NCBI GenBank assembly: GCA_009787835.1
Contig: WQSN01000005.1
Span: 1-64,000, forward strand
Reading direction: 5' to 3'
Length of the DNA stretch: 64,000 bases
From: Treponema sp.
GTDB lineage: Bacteria; Spirochaetota; Spirochaetia; Treponematales; Breznakiellaceae
In this document: positions 60,594 through 64,000 of the stretch, piece by piece
Position numbering within the stretch: the first letter of the stretch is position 1
How the letters are laid out: every line of letters begins with the position of its first letter
The notes under the pieces: generated by a model
The model's database searches: none
What the model was told of the DNA's origin: nothing
The model's input: only the letters and a program-made list of their open reading frames with translations
Program-made: the position numbers and the translations under genes

Positions 60594-62021
60594 TTACGTT
60601 ACCGTTAAATTTTTAACCCACTTCTCCTTTCTCAAAAGATAGCGCGCGATAAACACTTTAACAAAATCCGTAAGTTTTAATAAAGCGAACATCGGCACGG
60701 GCGCGATAGTTGTAAAAAGGGAAAGAATGACAGCGCCCGGAGCGAACAGAAGAACGTTAACCGAAACATCTGTGTACATTCCCATCGCGGTGTCGCCTCC
60801 GGCGCGGGAAATGGCGAACTGAACATTTAAATACGCCCATAGCGGCATATACGCCAAAATTACATATACAAGACCCAGACAGTTTGCCCTCGCACCCGCG
60901 CTGAGATTGAAAAACACAAGCGGTACAAGGAAAGATGTTAACAATGCTCCAGGCGCCGCTATTATAATGCCTGCCGCGGCCCCTCCCCATTTGATCCATC
61001 CTGCGCGTTTGCGCGCTTCATCAAGTTTACCCGCGCCCAGCGCGCCGCCTACCAAAATGGCGGATGCGATCCACAGTCCGTTAAAGAGCAGAAAGAAAAT
61101 ATTGGCGATAGTCCAGCCCGCTGCCATGCCGGCCACCACTTCCGCTCCGCCGCGGCGGTTGTACATGGCAATCATCAATGTCTCGGAAGCGACCCATGAT
61201 AATTCAGATGCGAAAATCATTCCGGATTTGGAAAGTATTTCAAGTATCAGTTTTTTCCTGATGGCGAATAACTTCCTGATGTTCGCGAAGAACGGCGCTT
61301 TTACATACGCCGCGTATATAATAAACATTATCGCTTCAAATGTGCGTGAAATGATTGTAGTAAGGCCCGCGCCTGTTATTTCAAGACGCGGCGCTCCCAG
61401 ATTGCCGTAAATAAAAACCCAGTTCCCGAATGTGTTTATAATGGCGGCTGCGCCAGAAATTATCAGCGGTATTTTTGGCTTCGCGATCTCGCGGAAACTT
61501 GTCGCGATAGACATTGATACAGCCATGGGAAAGAAAGCCCATGAAACAAGATTGAGGTATACGCAGCCTGCGGCGACAATTTCTTCCTGCGCGGCGTTGT
61601 TCATCGTCATCATGCCAATCAGAAGATGCGGCATGCTTCTGCAAACAGAAAAATAAAGTATTGATACGCTGAGCGAAAAAATCAATTTAAAACTGTACGC
61701 GTTTTTCATTCCGTCAGCGTCGCCCGCGCCGTTAAACTGCGCTATGTAAATGCCTCCGGCCTGGCATATAGTATTGATGATCACAAAGAAAATAAAAACC
61801 AGATGATTGGTAACGTTTACAGCCGCCATGCTTACATCACCCAAACCTGCGACCATAAAGTTATCAACCAGAGATACCATACTCATTATTAACTGCTGGA
61901 GCATAACAGGCAGAGCGATTGTCAGAGCCTGTCTGTAAAAAGACCATGGCCCGAAACGCGATGTTAACTTCAGAAGAGGAACCTTCGCGCAGCTCCGCTG
62001 CCTCCGGCTGATGTCCGGCAT
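60594..62021 (-). CDS. MATE-family multidrug exporter
   Basis: The 475-residue inner-membrane protein has 12 hydrophobic segments and the opening QALTIALPVMLQQLIMSMVSLVDNFMVAGLG, the usual MATE pattern, plus the half-repeat at the middle. It should export cationic drugs or metabolites in exchange for Na+ or H+. AGGAG lies 7 nt before the ATG. It is single and convergent with the glycosidase-like gene, and divergent from murA. Confidence 0.93.
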   Translation of the reverse strand: MPDISRRQRSCAKVPLLKLTSRFGPWSFYRQALTIALPVMLQQLIMSMVSLVDNFMVAGLGDVSMAAVNVTNHLVFIFFVIINTICQAGGIYIAQFNGAGDADGMKNAYSFKLIFSLSVSILYFSVCRSMPHLLIGMMTMNNAAQEEIVAAGCVYLNLVSWAFFPMAVSMSIATSFREIAKPKIPLIISGAAAIINTFGNWVFIYGNLGAPRLEITGAGLTTIISRTFEAIMFIIYAAYVKAPFFANIRKLFAIRKKLILEILSKSGMIFASELSWVASETLMIAMYNRRGGAEVVAGMAAGWTIANIFFLLFNGLWIASAILVGGALGAGKLDEARKRAGWIKWGGAAAGIIIAAPGALLTSFLVPLVFFNLSAGARANCLGLVYVILAYMPLWAYLNVQFAISRAGGDTAMGMYTDVSVNVLLFAPGAVILSLFTTIAPVPMFALLKLTDFVKVFIARYLLRKEKWVKNLTVT

Positions 62022-62099
62022 AATTGTACTCCTGTGCCTCCCCTGGGTCGGCGGAAATCAGATGATTTTTTTCATGCCGCCAAAATATGGCGCGCTTAA

Positions 62100-62129
62100 T
62101 TGACAGTATAACAGTTTTATAGTTACATT
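62100..62129 (+). promoter_or_regulatory. murA promoter, leaderless mRNA predicted
   Basis: TTGACA (62100-62105), 18-bp spacer and TACATT (62124-62129). The murA ATG at 62136 is 7 nt past the -10 box, where transcription normally begins. No Shine-Dalgarno sequence is present. Confidence 0.5.
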
Positions 62130-62135
62130 CAATAC

Positions 62136-63413
62136 ATGAGCGAATATCTGATCCGAGGCGGAGTTCCCATTAACGGAACGATTAAGGTCAGCGGAAATAA
62201 AAACGCGGCGCTGCCCTGTATTGCGGCGGCTCTATTAACTGATGAACCGGTTACTCTGCGTAACATTCCCGAAATTGAAGATGTACGGGTAATGTTTGAA
62301 GTGTTTACAGCGCTTGGAGGAGAAGTTGAATTCCTGATGTCTAATGTCTACAGGCTTAAAATGAAAGATATTAAATCGTCAGAAATTCCGAATGAACAGG
62401 CGAAAAGAATCAGAGCTTCAATTCTTTTCGCAGGCCCGCTTCTTGCGCGGACAGGAAAGGCAGTTCTCCCTCCTCCAGGGGGAGATGTCATAGGAAGGAG
62501 AAGGCTTGACACTCACCTGCTGGTGTTAACCGAACTTGGATCAAAAGTTAAAATGCGGGATACATTTACATTTTCCTCAAAGTCTCTTAAGGGCGCTGAT
62601 ATTTTTCTTGACGAAGCCTCTGTCACCGCGACAGAAAACGCGATAATGGCATCTGTTCTTGCCAAAGGTAAAACAATTCTAACCAATGCCGCGGGAGAGC
62701 CTCATGTGCAGGATCTCTGCAGGATGCTGGTTCAAATGGGCGCGCAGATTGAAGGGATTGGATCCAACATATTAACCATTACAGGAGTAAAAAAACTATC
62801 AGGCTGCGAATTTGAAATAGGCCCTGATTTTATGGAAGTCGGCTCTTTTATCGGTCTTGCTGCGGTTACAGGCGGTGATCTTCATATAGAAGGAGCGCGT
62901 AAAGAAGACATGCGCCCCGCAAAGATCGCGTTCGGCAAACTGGGTATTGTCTGGGCTCATGAAGGAAACGTTATTCATGTGCCGAAAAATCTTCCAATGG
63001 AAGTAAACCATGACCTTGGCGGAATGATTCCAAAAATTGACGACGCGCCCTGGCCCGGTTTCCCGCCTGATCTCATCAGCATAGTAATTGTTATTGCAAC
63101 CCAGATAAAAGGAACAGTTTTAATTCATGAAAAAATGTACGAATCGCGCATGTTTTTTGTGGACAAATTAATTGGAATGGGCGCAAGAATTGTGTTATGC
63201 GATCCTCACCGCGCCGTGATTTCCGGTCCTGCAAAACTGCACGGCTCAGAACTGATAAGCCCGGATGTTCGCGCGGGCATGGCAATGCTTATCGCCGCCC
63301 TGTGCGCCGAAGGCGACAGCGTTATACGCAATGTTTACCAGATTGAGCGCGGATATGAAAAACTTACAGACAGGCTTGCGTCTCTGGGCGCCCGTATAGT
63401 GCGGAAAGAGTAA
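62136..63413 (+). CDS. murA: UDP-N-acetylglucosamine 1-carboxyvinyltransferase with Asp at the fosfomycin site
   Basis: MurA transfers enolpyruvate from phosphoenolpyruvate to UDP-GlcNAc, the first step of peptidoglycan precursor synthesis, in the cytoplasm. The 425 residues include SGNKNAALPCIAAALL, ATENAIMAS and PGFPPDLIS. The loop that normally holds the fosfomycin-binding Cys (PGGC-IG) reads PPPGGDVIG, giving Asp117 (codon 62484-62486). The same change makes Borrelia, Chlamydia and Mycobacterium MurA active but fosfomycin-resistant. No Shine-Dalgarno sequence precedes the start codon. Confidence 0.97.
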   Translation: MSEYLIRGGVPINGTIKVSGNKNAALPCIAAALLTDEPVTLRNIPEIEDVRVMFEVFTALGGEVEFLMSNVYRLKMKDIKSSEIPNEQAKRIRASILFAGPLLARTGKAVLPPPGGDVIGRRRLDTHLLVLTELGSKVKMRDTFTFSSKSLKGADIFLDEASVTATENAIMASVLAKGKTILTNAAGEPHVQDLCRMLVQMGAQIEGIGSNILTITGVKKLSGCEFEIGPDFMEVGSFIGLAAVTGGDLHIEGARKEDMRPAKIAFGKLGIVWAHEGNVIHVPKNLPMEVNHDLGGMIPKIDDAPWPGFPPDLISIVIVIATQIKGTVLIHEKMYESRMFFVDKLIGMGARIVLCDPHRAVISGPAKLHGSELISPDVRAGMAMLIAALCAEGDSVIRNVYQIERGYEKLTDRLASLGARIVRKE

Positions 63414-63417
63414 AACT

Positions 63418-63456
63418 GGCTTGTGAGACAACCAGCCTTTGGTTATCTCACAGGCC
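63418..63456. terminator. hairpin between murA and a convergent gene
   Basis: GGCTTGTGAGACAACC (63418-63433) pairs with GGTTATCTCACAGGCC (63441-63456), 14 of 16 bases, loop agccttt. It lies between convergent stop codons and may serve both, though no strong T-run follows. Confidence 0.6.
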
Positions 63457-63458
63457 TG

Positions 63459-63881
63459 TTAACCTATTTTATATTCAGCTTCAAATACAACGCGTTTTTC
63501 CTGCGAACCTGTATCGTTATATCGTATAACAAAATGGGGCGCAGAATTGCTGAAAATCCTTTTCCACCATTTTGTTTCTTTATTGAGCTGCGCCGATATA
63601 ATTTTGTCTTTTGGAATAAAAATTTTTTTTTCTTTCGGCTGTTTTACAGAGCTGAAACTTGTAAGGGCTGTCATCCATGAGACCTGCGGAAAATGATGAA
63701 AATGAAATCCGCCTGATGTTGTAATTAAAAGACCCCAGATATCATTCCATTTATTTGCATCAAATTCATCCCAGCCTGAAATATATTTCCCAAGACCGCG
63801 CGATAATACTTTTTCACCAGTCTGTTCTTCAAACTCCTGCCAGAACATGTCGGCGGTTTTATCATTTTTTTTAAAAAACAT
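63459..63881 (-). CDS. protein of unknown function
   Basis: The 140-residue product looks cytoplasmic, with no signal or membrane segment, and is rich in Trp, Phe and Lys (FHFHHFPQVSWMTAL, KWWKRIFS). It has no recognised domain. AAGGAG precedes the ATG by 8 nt. It is convergent with murA across the hairpin and probably downstream of the gene at the right edge. Confidence 0.75.
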   Translation of the reverse strand: MFFKKNDKTADMFWQEFEEQTGEKVLSRGLGKYISGWDEFDANKWNDIWGLLITTSGGFHFHHFPQVSWMTALTSFSSVKQPKEKKIFIPKDKIISAQLNKETKWWKRIFSNSAPHFVIRYNDTGSQEKRVVFEAEYKIG

Positions 63882-63927
63882 TTTTTATACTCCTTGTTGT
63901 TTTTAACATGACAGGGATACTTTTCAA

Positions 63928-64000
63928 TTATTGCCGGTTAATTCGTTCAATTGCAGGAATTAAATCCCTCATGCGCACTACGCGGCCGCCGCCGTGTTCA
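63928..64000 (-). CDS. 3' end of an unidentified gene (partial)
   Basis: The last 23 codons and a TAA stop (63928-63930) of a minus-strand gene enter from the right, encoding EHGGGRVVRMRDLIPAIERI then NRQ. Codon use is normal for the window. The product is not recognised. The following gene begins 46 nt downstream. Confidence 0.5.
   Translation of the reverse strand, partial: EHGGGRVVRMRDLIPAIERINRQ

Overview
The window looks like a chromosomal segment of a Treponema-like spirochaete. Pointers are a type 2 (eukaryote-like) isoleucyl-tRNA synthetase, an Asp-for-Cys MurA, a cyclophilin-FKBP fusion of a kind described from Treponema denticola, secreted binding proteins whose signal peptides end in FAGG, many spirochaete-style lipoproteins and a Bmp/PnrA-type nucleoside transporter. 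Genus level is an inference. No phage, transposase, CRISPR array, tRNA or rRNA was seen.

Layout. 0-4.5 kb: a gene start running off the left edge, a lipoprotein, ileS. 4.5-10.3 kb: a nucleoside uptake and salvage operon (binding protein, ATPase, two permeases, uridine phosphorylase). 10.3-17.2 kb: housekeeping genes (ispE, rsfS, LCP-type protein, nadD-yqeK fusion, obgE, rpmA, prp, rplU), with an extremely acidic small protein behind an overlapping 21-codon leader frame. 17.2-24 kb: a solute-binding lipoprotein, two unknown proteins, an HtrA protease, a secreted putative cysteine amidase, a DEAD-box helicase and a glycosyltransferase. 24-26.5 kb: a polar amino acid ABC transporter behind a consensus promoter. 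26.5-34.8 kb: a signalling island (MalT-like regulator, receiver-HPt, hybrid histidine kinase, HPt, receiver-GGDEF) separated by palindromic MITE-like elements and hairpins that share a core. 34.8-42.1 kb: a sugar oxidoreductase/isomerase operon, rsgA with a structured upstream region, and a beta-lactamase-fold hydrolase with a cellobiose 2-epimerase-like protein, with more structured repeats between. 42.2-49.6 kb: a tandem TetR protein, its probable operator, a TolC-MFP-RND efflux operon and a small PII-like partner. 49.6-64 kb: a dual immunophilin, PBP1C with a thioester alpha-2-macroglobulin, a glycosidase-like lipoprotein, a MATE exporter, murA and two terminal genes of unknown function.

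How the genes work together. The envelope genes (murA, pbpC, alpha-2-macroglobulin, LCP protein, HtrA, PPIase, efflux pumps) describe a diderm cell that maintains thin peptidoglycan and resists fosfomycin-type and protease attack. The transport and sugar genes suggest a heterotroph living on nucleosides, amino acids and plant-type oligosaccharides, consistent with a gut habitat (inference). The most unusual signals are the tandem TetR regulator, the acidic protein with its overlapping leader frame, the structured leader upstream of rsgA that can mask its own Shine-Dalgarno sequence, several families of intergenic palindromic elements, Prp protease beside an unextended L27, and promoters placed so close to start codons that the mRNAs would be leaderless.
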